The position numbers and the translations under genes were made by a program. Below are positions 10,411 to 21,900 of a stretch of DNA of 64,000 nt, piece by piece. The stretch comes from Rhyacichthys aspro (taxonomy: Eukaryota > Chordata > Actinopteri > Gobiiformes > Rhyacichthyidae): contig CM072148.1 of NCBI GenBank assembly GCA_036850595.1, positions 24,293,352-24,357,351 on the forward strand, read 5' to 3'. The stretch's first letter is position 1, and every line of letters starts with the position of its first letter. Under the pieces are notes generated by a model that was not told where the DNA came from, searched no databases, and saw only the letters and a program-made list of their open reading frames with translations.

Positions 10411-10455
10411 TGCGATATTATTATTACTATTACTATTATTATCATTATTATATTT
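10411..10455. repeat. Imperfect (ATT)n microsatellite
   Basis: A run of TATTATTATTACTATTACTATT-type units at 10417-10450, translating as poly-Tyr or poly-Asn in shadow frames. The repeat is imperfect, so it is probably old. Confidence 0.7.
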
Positions 10456-10979
10456 TCCCCTTTGTCTTTTTTCCAAGAACAAAATGTATTCCAAAACTCG
10501 TCTTCTCGTTCTCAATTTTTCTATTAACTTTCTGGTACCGGTGGCAGGGCCGGTTCGAGCCTGTTGTATTAGGGTGGGCTGAAACAAATTATAGGTGGGC
10601 AACAATATATAATATATATACCTTTGTATAATATACAATTACTTTATGGAATATCTAATGTGTAAACTTATGGATAATGTCACAGACCTCTGCTAATAGC
10701 ACCATGTCAGGAGTTCCCCGAAGCGCACCTTATTTACAATAAGACTGTGATAGTTTCACACAAGGCAAATCCCTTATGATATCAATTAAATAGATTTATT
10801 TGAAATATACATCAAACACATGTGAGAACTGCACTTCAGACGTGATCTGAGTCACAAACTGTCCGGCTTGACAGCAAACGTTTTTCTCCGCCTCCTGCTG
10901 CTGCCGTCTGCTCTCATCCACAATCCAGACGACGCACAGTTCATCGCAAACGCATCTAGTATAATTCTTCTTTTGGAGC

Positions 10980-11655
10980 CTGCCCTCTGGTGGAGGTATA
11001 TTGCTGTATTTGCCCTTACGTGAGGACTCTTTATGAGGGAATGTCTGAGCAGGTTGCTCCCAAGCCAAGGCTTAGAGTCCTGGGTCACTCCTCATGAGTC
11101 TTGGAACAGGCTTCAGCTGCCGAGATGCAGCTTCAAAGCCCCACCCACATTTTTGTCACTGTTTTATATTCTCTGAAAAATAAAAAACCTTAACTGCCTA
11201 ATTTTTACGTCCTTTACAGGGAGTACAGATTATTAAATATTTGACTACTATAATATTAAATGCTATGTTAAGCAGATAAACAAATAAAACCTTTATAATG
11301 ACTGTCTGATTAGGGGAGTCTGAAACTGATCCATGGCTCATTAAAAAAGGACAGAAACATTTGTGAAGAGGAATAGTTTTTAATATTTTATTTCATTTAT
11401 ATTTTTTATCCGCTTTAAGTCTCATTTCCTTTTCTATCGCCTTCTTTTCAAAACACTTTTGGTGCATTGTGGGTAGGGAAAGGCCACAGAGGATCTACAG
11501 ATGCAGCCTTGGCATTTTGGCCAAATGGAGGACTCAGTCCTTGGAAGGAGGTGGGGTTTGGAACCAAATTGAACAAACCTTTGGTAGCTGGCAGCTGGGA
11601 AAAAGGGCTCTGCTCTGCACATACCAATGTGTTTTTGAGTCCTACATAAATGTTA
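10980..11655 (+). repeat. Dispersed repeat family X, copy 1
   Basis: This stretch is collinear with the reverse complement of 48720-47780. Three blocks match in order: the segment around GGGTCACTCCTCATGAGTCTT (11080-11110) with GCCCCACCCACA (11138-11150); the segment TATTCTCTGAAAAATAAAAA to TAATTTTTACG (11166-11210); and GGATCTACAGATGCAGCCTTGGC (11490-11512). Two copies in opposite orientation show a repeat of roughly 0.7-0.9 kb. No coding content or clear termini are seen, so the class is unknown; a non-autonomous DNA transposon is possible. Confidence 0.6.
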
Positions 11656-11720
11656 TCCAATGTCAGATATATCCCAGTTTTTGTTTGTATTCTTAATAAT
11701 GGTTTTTGCTTCAGATTTGC

Positions 11721-12015
11721 TTAGAGGTAGTACTCTATCCATTGAGCCAGCATATCACATTTCATTTCCTTCCACACATGGGCAGGAATCCAAAGGATGG
11801 AGACCCTCAAGCCTCTGTTTTGCAGTGAAAGGAGCAAACAGATGATGGTGTAAAGCAGATCCTGTCTACATGTTGATTTTTCTGAAAGACTGTCCAAGGC
11901 AATGATAATGTTCTGGCTTAGTATGTTAGTTTCTGCCCATTGTAATGCTAACTGTATTGCAATGAATTCTGTTGAGAAGACCAAGAGGTTGTCTGGTAAC
12001 CTTTTTTTTTCCTTT
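11721..12015 (-). pseudogene. RNase H fragment of an I/Nimb-like LINE
   Basis: Minus-strand translation contains FSTEFIAIQLALQWAETN, IIIALDSLSEKS and VSILWIPAHVWKEMKCDMLAQW, the order of RNase H blocks in I-clade LINEs (Glu helix, Asp-Ser strand, then the WIPAH block). It is an isolated fragment with a frame change near 12015. It may be a displaced piece of the LINE at 1-8698 or another copy. Confidence 0.65.
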
Positions 12016-12418
12016 CTTTTTGTGAATTCTGAGTTTATTAATTCCTTCAGACAACAGATTACTGGAATAAGATGTAACATTACATAGATAATATTTTGCA
12101 CAATGAACAGTAATAACAAAAGGAAGCACAGAGTCTGAGATGCTAAACTGACAATATCAAGCAGTCTTTGAATAATTGCCACAAAGATTGTATAACTGCT
12201 GAGAGGAAGTACAAATTTCTGTTGAGTGTCTAGTTAAGAAGGAAAAAAAACCCACCCTCTCCAGCCAGTCAAACAAACAAAAAGCTAACAAAAAAGCAAA
12301 GAGGCGCAAAGCAAGTTATACAAATACATTCTACATTCATGGCTCTACATAGACATTCAGCTGCCTGTTTATCTTGTATATCAGCCACTCATATGGTGCA
12401 GTCTCTGATAAAGCGGTG
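12016..12418. other. No gene recognised
   Basis: AT-rich sequence between the RNase H fragment and the Tigger-like repeat. Only short ORFs without recognisable motifs are present. Confidence 0.5.
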
Positions 12419-12420
12419 TA

Positions 12421-12770
12421 CAGTGGTCCCTCGTTTATGGCGGGGGTTACGTTCTAAAAATAACCCGCAATAGGCGAAATCCGCGAAGTAGTCAGCTTTA
12501 TTTTTTACAATTATTATATATGTTTCAAGGCTGTAAAACCCCTCGCCACACACTTCATACACTTTTCTCAGACAGGCATGAACATTTTCTCACATTTCTC
12601 TCTTGTTTAAACACTCTCAAAGTTCAAACCTTAGCATCTTCCTCTGCCTTTTGGATGTGACCGCAGGTGCCTTTGTCGGTACAGAACGTTTCGTCGACAT
12701 TGTGGGTTTTGTCGGGGAGAAAACTTGCAAACATACATCACTTCAGCGTCACACTGCTGTGTTAAATACA
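12421..12770. mobile_element. Tigger-like (pogo) MITE, truncated copy
   Basis: It starts CAGTGGTCCCTCGTTTATGG after a TA dinucleotide and matches the reverse complement of 56840 back to about 56510. The far end is missing, as similarity fades near 12770. See the complete copy at 56241-56840 for class evidence. Confidence 0.75.
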
Positions 12771-12779
12771 GATTATTGA

Positions 12780-14150
12780 ACTATAAGCAGTAACCTACTT
12801 TTACCATCATAAATGCTTGGAGCAATTACAATCTTAAGTGCTTGGATTCTTCCCCATAGTGAGATCTGTAGTTTATTCCATCCTTTTAAAAAAAGGTGAA
12901 AAACGAGTTCAGAATTATCAGATTTAACATTTTCTAGACCTGGGTTCAAGAGTATGTCTAATTTAATTTAATTTTGTAACTATCCGGATAACCCCAAGAA
13001 TAAACCCACCAGATCCAACAATGAAGGCAATGACTTTTGAGGGTGTGATAATAACATCAGTACATCATCTGCAAAAATTAGCATTTTATTTTCCCGGCCA
13101 CCCATCCTAATGCCCTATATTGCTTCGCTCTGTCTGTGCGCTTGGGCCAAAGGTTCAATTGCAACAATAAGCAGCAATAAAGACCAGTGGGGAAAGTGGG
13201 TCTCCCTGTCTCGTTCCATGTTCTAGTGAGAATGGAGAGGATCTCATGCCATTAGTTGTAACAACAGCTTTTGATTTATTATATATCGTTTTTATAATTT
13301 CATGAAGTAAGATGCCAAATCCAAATTTTTCCTTAGTGAAGTGTAGATAGCTCCAGCTAACCCTATCAAATGCTTTTTTGGCATTTAACGACAGAGCTGC
13401 CACAGGAAAATTTAGGTCTTTAGATTTCCAAACTAGGTGTACAAGCTATCTGAGGAGGACCTGCCCTTGACAAAACCAACTTGGCCCTGATGAATAATAC
13501 ATGCTATGACCTTATTGATTGTTATTGCAAAGAATTTTGTGACCAATTTAACATCACAGCACAGAAGACTGATAGGTCTATAGCTTCCGCATTCCAAAGA
13601 ATCTCTCCCTTTTTTACTATTAGAGTAATTAGAGATTCAGTCATTGATTGGGGGAGTTGATGTGAAGTGATAGCAGCATTGGATGTCTTTAGAGTTTCTG
13701 GGATAAGTTCCTGTGCAAATTTCTTTTAAAACTTGTTAGGTATTCCATCCATACCTTGGGTCTTCCCATTGGGGGATAGTTCAATAGTTTTATTTAATTC
13801 CTCTAAAGTCATTGGTTATTCTAAATTCCTTACAATCTCTGCAGGCAACTTGTGAAGGTTAAGTTGTTCAAAAAAAGTCTTCAACTTTGTTCAAGTCCAA
13901 TTGACCCTGCCTGTATAGCCCTTTGTATAATTCTCAGAACACTGTATTTACCCCTTTATGACTAATAATTATTTTCCCACTACCATATTTGATTGCAATA
14001 ATCTGGTAAGCTGCTTGCTGTGCCTTACGTTGACTGGCCAACAGTTTACTTGCTTTAGCTATATATTGATACCACCTTTGCTTCAGTCTAAAAAGGGAAT
14101 ATTCAGCTTTTTGGAAAGGATTGCATTGAGCTCATATAACCTTAACTAGA
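12780..14150 (-). pseudogene. L1/Tx1-like LINE ORF2 fragment (RT)
   Basis: Minus-strand translation at 13403-13155 gives LNAKKAFDRVSWSYLHF, TTNGMRSSPFSLEHGTRQGDPLSPL, the RT blocks of L1/Tx1-type LINEs. Upstream (13740-13440) are remnants of the ECGSYRPISLL block, broken by stops. It is the same family as the + strand copy at 56850-59752, sharing the TTNGMRSS block. Confidence 0.75.
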
Positions 14151-14399
14151 TTGGTTAAGAGCGCAGCATTAGGGTTCTCACATTATTATTACAATTTTCT
14201 TTACTGAATTTTAAAGTTAAACAACTTGACATACAATGTCAACAATCAGTGAGACAATGAGAAAGGCAATAATTACAGAGAGGTTGTATATCAGCTTCCC
14301 TTCAACCCCCTCAACCCTGAAATCACCCCCCAAACTAGGTCCAGATATAGACTGTCACCATACAGGGATCCAGTCCCTGCAACTACACAAAGCACAAGT

Positions 14400-14400
<1 letters not shown>

Positions 14401-14455
<55 letters not shown>
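14401..14455. repeat. (CA)n microsatellite
   Basis: About 27 uninterrupted CA units, near the 3' end of the minus-strand LINE. Confidence 0.95.
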
Positions 14456-14457
<2 letters not shown>

Positions 14458-17400
14458 TCACTCAGAGAGAGGGAGAGAAAAAAAAAGGAGTCTATAAATG
14501 ATTTAATTTGCCTCTGTGTCAGGAAGCCAAGTGATGGTGTCTACTAATGATAGAAAAGGACTCCAAGTCTTGAAAATCGAAGTTGTCTGGCCATAGGCTT
14601 GAGTAAGTGTATCAAACATATTTCCCCAAAACGCACTTAACTTAGGGCAAGCCCAAAACATGTGTACATGATTGGCGGGTGACTGTCCACACCTATTTCA
14701 AGCATCATTAACGGTTGAATAAATTTTACATAGTTTTGCATTTGTGTAGTGTACCTTATAAAATATTTTGCACTGGATTAAGGCATGGCGGGCACAGATT
14801 GAGGACGAATGAATTAATGTTAAGGCAGCGCCTCATTGTTCCTCTGACAAATTTAAACGAAGCTCTTCTTCCCACGCTGTTTTAACCAAAGAACAAAGGA
14901 CTTTGAGATGTTCTTATCCAATGTATTATACAATACTGAAGTACACTTCTTCTGTTGTGGGTCTATTTCGAGGAGAGTATCTATGAGTGTTTCAGGGGGC
15001 CGATTAGGAAAGTGGGGAAACTGTTTTTTAACAAAATCTCTGGTCTGAAAGAAACAAAAAAGATGCGAATTTGGCAGTTGATATTTAGATGAAAGTTCAG
15101 CAAAGGATGAAAAGACGTTGTCGCTATAAAAGGTCCTTGACATTCTTGATCCCCTTACTACGCCATATATTAAAAGCTGAATCATCAACTGAGGGCATAA
15201 AATTACAGTTTTTGAATAAAGGTGTTAGCACCGAGGGTCCATGCAAGCCAAAATGCTTCCTGAATTGGCTTCAAATAGCCATTGTTCCCTTAAATATAGG
15301 ATTATCTACGGCTAAAGAAAAGGAAAGGGGAAGTTGAGAACAAAGTATAGAAGACAACGAGTAGCGGCTAGATGCTTTTTCCATTTGTACCCAATCAGGT
15401 AAAGCGTCATTATCATCACACATCCAGTATAAGAGTTTCTGAATATTAGCTGCCCAGTAGTATTGTCGAAAGTTGGGCAGAGCAAGGCCACCATCACATT
15501 TTGGGGACTGAAGAACAGACTTACGAAGCCTGGCTGGCTTTTTGCCCCATAGGAAATGGGATATCTTTTCGTCCAGTTTATCAAAAAATGCCTTGCTGAT
15601 AAGAATAGGAACATGCTGAAAAAGGTACAGAAATGAATCTTAATCAGATTTACTCGCGCTACAAGAGACAATGGCAATAAAGCCCTTCGGTCAAGATCTT
15701 TGTCCATACCATCAAATAAGGATGAGAAGTTCCTATTCATCATGTTGGGTATGGAAGCACAGATAAAGACCCTAGGTAACGAAACCCACTCTCTGCCCAT
15801 TCAATAGGTGTAATTGAATGAGAAAGGTCTCTAGCCAAAGAGTTTATGGGAAATAACTGACTTTTTTGATAGTTATATAACCGGAGAGTGCACTATACTG
15901 TTCCAGGATGTCAAAAAGCACTATAAATGAAGTAAGAGGGTCAGAGATATACATGAGCAAGTCATCTGAATATAGAGACACCTTATGGGTTACGCCTGAT
16001 CTAAAAATGCCTTTAAAATTTCTCTCTGAGCGCAGCCATATCGCTAGAGGCTCTATAGCGATGTTGAATAATAATGACGAGAGGGGGCACCCCTGTCTAG
16101 TGCCCCTCCCAAGAGGAAAAGGTGGAGACAATGTATTATTCGTTTGGACGGAGGCCACAAACGATGAGTACAACTTAACCCAAAGAATGAAATCAGTACC
16201 AAGGCCGAATTTGTCCATTACCTCGTAAAGGAAAACTCGAAAGCTTTCTCAGCGTCGAGGGATACAACTATCCCCGGTGTTGAGTTACATGGTGTGAGGA
16301 TAATGTTGAGGAGACGTCTAGTATTATAAAATGACTGTCGCCCAGTCATAAAGCCAGTCTGATCCAATGAGATGATGAGCGGAAGTACTCGCTGGAGACG
16401 GGATGCAAGGGCTTTAGAAAGAATTTTTAAATCTACGTTCAGAAGTGAGATGGGCCTATAGCTGCTACATAATAAAGGGTCCTTATCCTTTTTAAGAATC
16501 AAAGATATAGTAGCCTCTGATAAGGTGCTGGGCAAACGACGATTTGAAAAGGCTTCATTGTACATATCAGTCAAAACGGGTGCCAGAAGATCCACGTTGG
16601 CCTTATAATACTCTGCTGAGAAGCCATTGGGGCCGGGCGACTTACCCGTATTTAGAGACTTAATGGCTTCTTGCACTTCCGCCACAGTGATGGGCCCACC
16701 CAGACCTCTTGCTGATTCGTTGTCTGTCTGTGGAAAGTCTATGTTCTGGAGTATATCGTGAGCAGGGGGTAATATATAGATATAATTCTGAATAAAATTT
16801 TGCAAATCTATCATTTACTTTCCCAGGCTCAGAAAGAATCTCTCCAGTAGCTGATTTGATGCATGGGATTAGTTTGGAGGTTGCCTCCGCTCGAGCCTGG
16901 AAAGCTAAAAGTTTTCCAGCTTTGTCGCCAGATTCAAACAAGCGCTGTCTTGTCTTGACTAGCTGAAGCATAGCTGTAGTAGAAGTGGTTAGATTAAAAT
17001 CAGTCTGGAGCTTTATCCGTTCATTATAAAGGCTAGGGTCTGGGTTGGATGAATACCTAGAATCAATGTCTTTAATCTTGTTTAACAAATCAGTGGTATG
17101 GGATAATTCCTTCTTTTTCAAAGTAGAAATGAAACTTATGAGCTGACCCCTCATGTAGGCTTTTGAGGCCTCCCAAAGTGTGCCTCTGGAAATTTCGGGT
17201 ATATCATTTAGTTCAAGGAAGAGTAATATATTTGACCTTAGAAACTGTTTATAGGCATCCTCCGTAAGTAGTATAGAATTAAACCTCCAGAACTTAAGAC
17301 GACAGGGCCGGATCCCCAGATCCAAATCCAAAGAAGTTGGTGTATGGTCAGATATAGCTATGGTGTGATAGTCACAAGCTTTGATTTTAGAAAGCAGTCT

Positions 17401-18084
17401 GATATCAGCAAGGAAGAAATCTATACGTGTATAGGTATGGTGGGCATGGGAAAAAAACGAGAACTGCTTAACTGAAGGATACATATGTCTCCAAGGATCC
17501 ACAAGCCCCAACTGGGTTTTGAAAACATCAAGGGTTTTAGCAGAATTGGTTAGTGAAAGTGATCTATTTGAAGACCTGTCAAGCAAGATATCCTGAACCA
17601 GATTGAAATCGCCCCCTATAATAAAGTGATAATTTTCAATATTAGGCATAGAAGAGATGAACTTCGTAGTATGAAGCGGCCATCAGAGTCAGCTATTATT
17701 TTGTGTTGTTCAAATAAGATATTGCTACAAATAAGTATGGCAGTTCCCCTAGCCTTAGCATTGAATTTAGAATGAAATACATAGCCAATCCAATTTCTTT
17801 TAAGTTTCATTATCTCCTTATTTCGAAGGTGCGTCTCCTGAAGGAAAAATATGTCCCCTTTAAGTTGTTGCAAATGAGCCATAACCTTGCTAGTCTTGGT
17901 GGCATTTCCCACACCTCTCACATTCCAAGAGATAAACTTAAGCCTACTATCTGTGTTAGTCATACCTTACTGTATCCAGAAATGTATGTAAGGCAGAATA
18001 TAACCCGCAAATTCTGAGTGAAGGAAGGCTGACACCTGACCGCTGGAGGCAGAAGACTGTAAAAAAAAAGATAGAAAGAGAGGG

Positions 18085-18089
<5 letters not shown>

Positions 18090-18119
<30 letters not shown>
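18090..18119. repeat. (CA)n microsatellite
   Basis: A run of about 14 CA units in the LINE between ORF2 and the hAT insertion. Confidence 0.9.
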
Positions 18120-18122
<3 letters not shown>

Positions 18123-18976
18123 ATCAAACTAGAAACACACATCTCTGGAACCAGAACCCCTTTAGAACAAAAACTAAAAATTGAGTGTCCATTGCACAGC
18201 AGGGCATAACCTCTTCCCTGCAAGACTTCATTCATCGTGAACAGTGTTGGGCGGATTACTCTGGAAAAGTAATCTAATTACTGATTACTGATTACTTGCT
18301 CAAAAAGTAATCTAATTACTAATTACTGATTACTCCTTTTAAAAGTAATCATAAGGGATTACTTTTAGTTACTTTTAGTTACTGCTCAAATATGTCCACA
18401 CCCAGTGTTTTGCAAACAAGTTTTAAAATTTAAGTAGGATTATTGATTACTCCAGTTACATTATCTGTTACTCAAAAAACAAAAACAAGTGTCTCAAGAA
18501 TAAACTTTATTGGCATCTTTAACAAAGTAAGCCAGTTGCTTCTCACCACATAACACAAACTTTTAAATACTGTACCAGCCTGTACCTTTTTGGAATATTT
18601 TATTATATAAAATAAAATTTCTCTCTATTTTATCAACTTATTTTATAACTGTTGTACAGTCCTACATTGTATATAAAAACAAACTAAATTTCTTTTCTGG
18701 TTTTACCAAAGCAGCAAAGTAGAGTTATACATTTTTACAATACATAAAATAAGTTGGAGAACTATAAAAATAGGTCTGCTGAATGACTTGTCTTTTCAAC
18801 TAATGCTTGTGTATATTCATCATATAATATTTATATATAATAAACAAAAAATATATACCTCTTCTGACAGCACTAGAGCAGCAAAAAGTAGATTTACAAA
18901 ACTTAAATAACTTAACTTAAATCTAAACCATGCTAACATTGTATGGCTTGTATAAAGCATTTTACTTCTGCCTGCT

Positions 18977-21900
18977 CTAATGTTCTGGGTAAAGGAGTGG
19001 ATTGGGGCAGGAAAAACAGTGGTTGTAACGCATTAAAAGAAGCATCTCAAATCTCCTGTCAGACAGCCTGTTCCTCCTAGGTGTAAGAACTAAACCACCC
19101 AAACTAAAAAGGCGCTCCACAGGTGCACTAGATGGAGTTGGGGTGTTGTATTTCAAGAAAATGTTCTTGATGTTTGGAAACTGGTTCAGGGTTTCAAGCT
19201 CATATCCGCCTGATCGCAAAAAGTCCACGACTTCTTGTTCTTCATTGTAAGTGTTATCAGACTCTGCCTCAAATTCAAAATAGTCCATTCCCTCACCTGG
19301 CATAACTGAGTTAGTGGGAACTGTCACAGTTTTTTCTGCTGCTGGAGAGACTGTACCACATTCCGCAATGAGAAGCTCTTTCAGTCTCTGTCTTCTGCAG
19401 TCATCTCTCACCCACCGAAGTTTGAACTTCGGACAGCTGACAGCTGCCAGGAGTGCATCCTTGTTCTCAAGAACATCAGCAAAACGAGTCTGGATGGCCT
19501 AAAAATACAATTTGAAATGATAAATTCAAAGTTATTTACACCAGCCCTAGTTTTAATCTAAATTTGCTCTGATTGTGTGATCATTTCTTACTCTTGCTCA
19601 ACTATACTGAATATAAATAAACTTTGTTCCTCATGAACTATGGTACATTGCAACAAACGGGCAAAAAAATGTCACAGCTGTTATCTTTCCTGGCTCTCCT
19701 ATTTTCTCTGCCCCTCTCTACCTGCCAGACACTCCCACTGGTTCACCCCTCCTCGTTCACCCGGTGCTGCAGCTGCGGCTCATCTGCTAATCAGCCCACT
19801 ATGTAAGACTCACCTGTTCACTCACACTTTGCCAGATTGTTCCTCTGCATTATGCACGACTCTCCAGCGTTCTTCTCCTGCCTGATCTCCTGTTGCCGAC
19901 CTCGTCTGTCCCCGACCTGCTCTCCTCGCCTGTCTCCCGGTAAACTCACCTGCCTTCCGTCTCTGACCACGCGCTCTGCCTCGGCGTCCTTGGCATCGTT
20001 CTGCTCTTCCCTCGTCTGTACCTCCGCACGGCCAGCGGACTCTACGGGCTGCGGACTCCTCGCTACGTCTTCGGCGACCACAGTAAGCTCCTCTCTCTCA
20101 TTCCACGTGGCCGGGGAACCGAACTCGTTCCTCAGCCCTTCCCCGTGCTTTAGAGACTGTGTGCGGGCTTTCGGCCTGAAGAGAGACCTGAACGCTGTAG
20201 TGACTCATTCTGCTCCGCTCCCTGTTTGCTACTGTGGTAATAAAGGTTATTACCAACTGTACCACTTCTCCTGTGTACTGCTTTTGGGTCCAAACCACCC
20301 CCGTTACAGTACAATCTGGCCAAATATGGACCCAGCGGACACATCCTCTCCCCAGACTCGCTTAGCTTGGGTAGAGGGAGCGTTACAACAACACGAGGCC
20401 CAGTTAGCCTCCAACGCGGCGGAGGCTCGACAGTCTGCTTCGGCTCTGGAGCGGGCGCTAACCTCGCTAGCCACCCAGGTACAACAGTTAGCGGCCACCG
20501 TGTCCCAGCAAGCCGTTTCCGCCTCGGCGCCGGCCCCTCTGGCTCCAGCCCCGATTTTACCTGCCAGTACTGCACCAGAGCCCCAGGTGGGGGCGCCAGA
20601 GCGCTATTCTGGGGATCCAGAGAGCTGCAATCCATTTTTGACCAACTGCTCCATCCTGTTTGCCCTGCAGCCCCATACCTTCGCTTCTGAGGCAGCAAGG
20701 GTTGCCTTCACCATCAACCACCTCACTGGCAGGGCACGTTTGTGGGGAACAGCAGAGTGGGAGAGGGGCACGTCGGCCTGCTCTTCATTCCAGGCCTTTT
20801 CAGAGGAGCTTCGGAAGGTTTTTGGTCCCGTTTCTCTGGGCCCAGATGCCAGTGGGGGACTAATGAGTCAGAGACAGGGGAATCGGACAGTAGCCGACTA
20901 CACTATCGACTTTCGCACCCAGGCCCGGCTCAGCAACTGGAACTCTGCGGCTCAATGTGATGCGTTCCTCAATGGAGTAGCACCGTACATAAAGAATGAG
21001 CTGGTCTCATTCGACCTCCCGGCTTCCCTCGACGGATTAATTGAGCTGACGTCCAGGCTGGACAGGCGCATTCAGGCGAGGAGAAGAGAGCTACGACGGG
21101 AGGGAGTGGAGCAACGGAGGTCCACCCGTCTGTGTGGGTCGCTAGCTGCACCCGATCCTCTTTCAGAACCCACTCCCGGGGAGGGGGAACCCATGCAGGT
21201 GGGGCGCACCAGTCTGACGCCTGAGGAGCGAGACAGACGACGCCGAGGGAATCTCTGTCTCTACTGCGGCCAGACCGGACACTTCGTTTCCCGCTGTCCA
21301 TTAAAAGGGGAGGGCTCAGCAGTGAAGAGGGGCATCGTGCTGAGCCGGACCCGGGACTTTGCCCCTAACTCGAGACCCTTATTTCACGTCCAACTCCTGT
21401 TGGCAGGGGCTCTCACACCCTCGCCACTTTCATTGACTCTGGGGCGGACGTCAACCTGATCGATGAGGAGCTGGCCCTCCAACTGGACATTGATCAGGTC
21501 CCTTTGTCCAGCCCGGTGCCGGCCAGCGCTCTAGACGGTCATCTCCTGGGGACTGTCACTCATCAGACCACGCCCATCCCCATGCTCCTGTCCGGCACCC
21601 ATCATGAGACCATTCAGTTTCACGTCCTGAGGTCTCCCAACCTTCCTGTGATCCTCGGCTACCCCTGGCTTCGCCGCCATAACCCCCACATAGACTGGTC
21701 TACGGGGTCCATCCTGGGGTGGAGCCCCTCCTGTCATCGGGTCTGCCTCAGGGAGGCGGTCATGCGCCCTCCAGCCTCCAGTACCTGTTCAGCCTCCGAC
21801 CTGTCCAAGGTGCCCACAGACTACTACGACTTCTGTGAGGTGTTCAGTAAGGCGAGGGCCACCTCTCTGCCTCCCCACCGGCCCTACGACTGTGCCATCG

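Larger units (their letters stand above)
14200..18233 (-). pseudogene. L1/Tx1-like LINE (second family), ORF2
   Basis: On the minus strand ORF2 starts near 17963 with KFISWNVRGVGNATKTSKV and FFLQETHLR (endonuclease). It continues in another frame from 17649 (FIIGGDFNLVQD, AISDHTPTSLDL), then RT (SLNTGKSPGPNGFSAEYY, SSYRPISLLN, FLRTRQGCPLSSLLF-like blocks and SLYSDDLLMY). Near 14700-14500 a Cys/His block (RCGQSPANHVHMFWACP) marks the C-terminal zinc knuckle. The frameshift at 17650-17700 is accompanied by loss of the middle of the endonuclease. The copy continues upstream at 26746-26891, 28414-29042 and 33234-33660, separated by later insertions. It is dead. Confidence 0.8.

Noticed and set aside
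14236..14547. 103-codon ORF with poly-(Thr-His)
   Set aside because: Produced by the (CA)n tract.
19837..20325. Upstream in-frame extension of chromovirus gag (about 163 residues)
   Set aside because: It lies in the 5' LTR and is repeated as noncoding LTR at 24699-25052; the real gag start is the ATG at 20326 after the LTR.
20150..20698. Minus-strand 182-codon ORF opposite gag
   Set aside because: Shadow of the GC-rich gag frame; no independent motif or start context.
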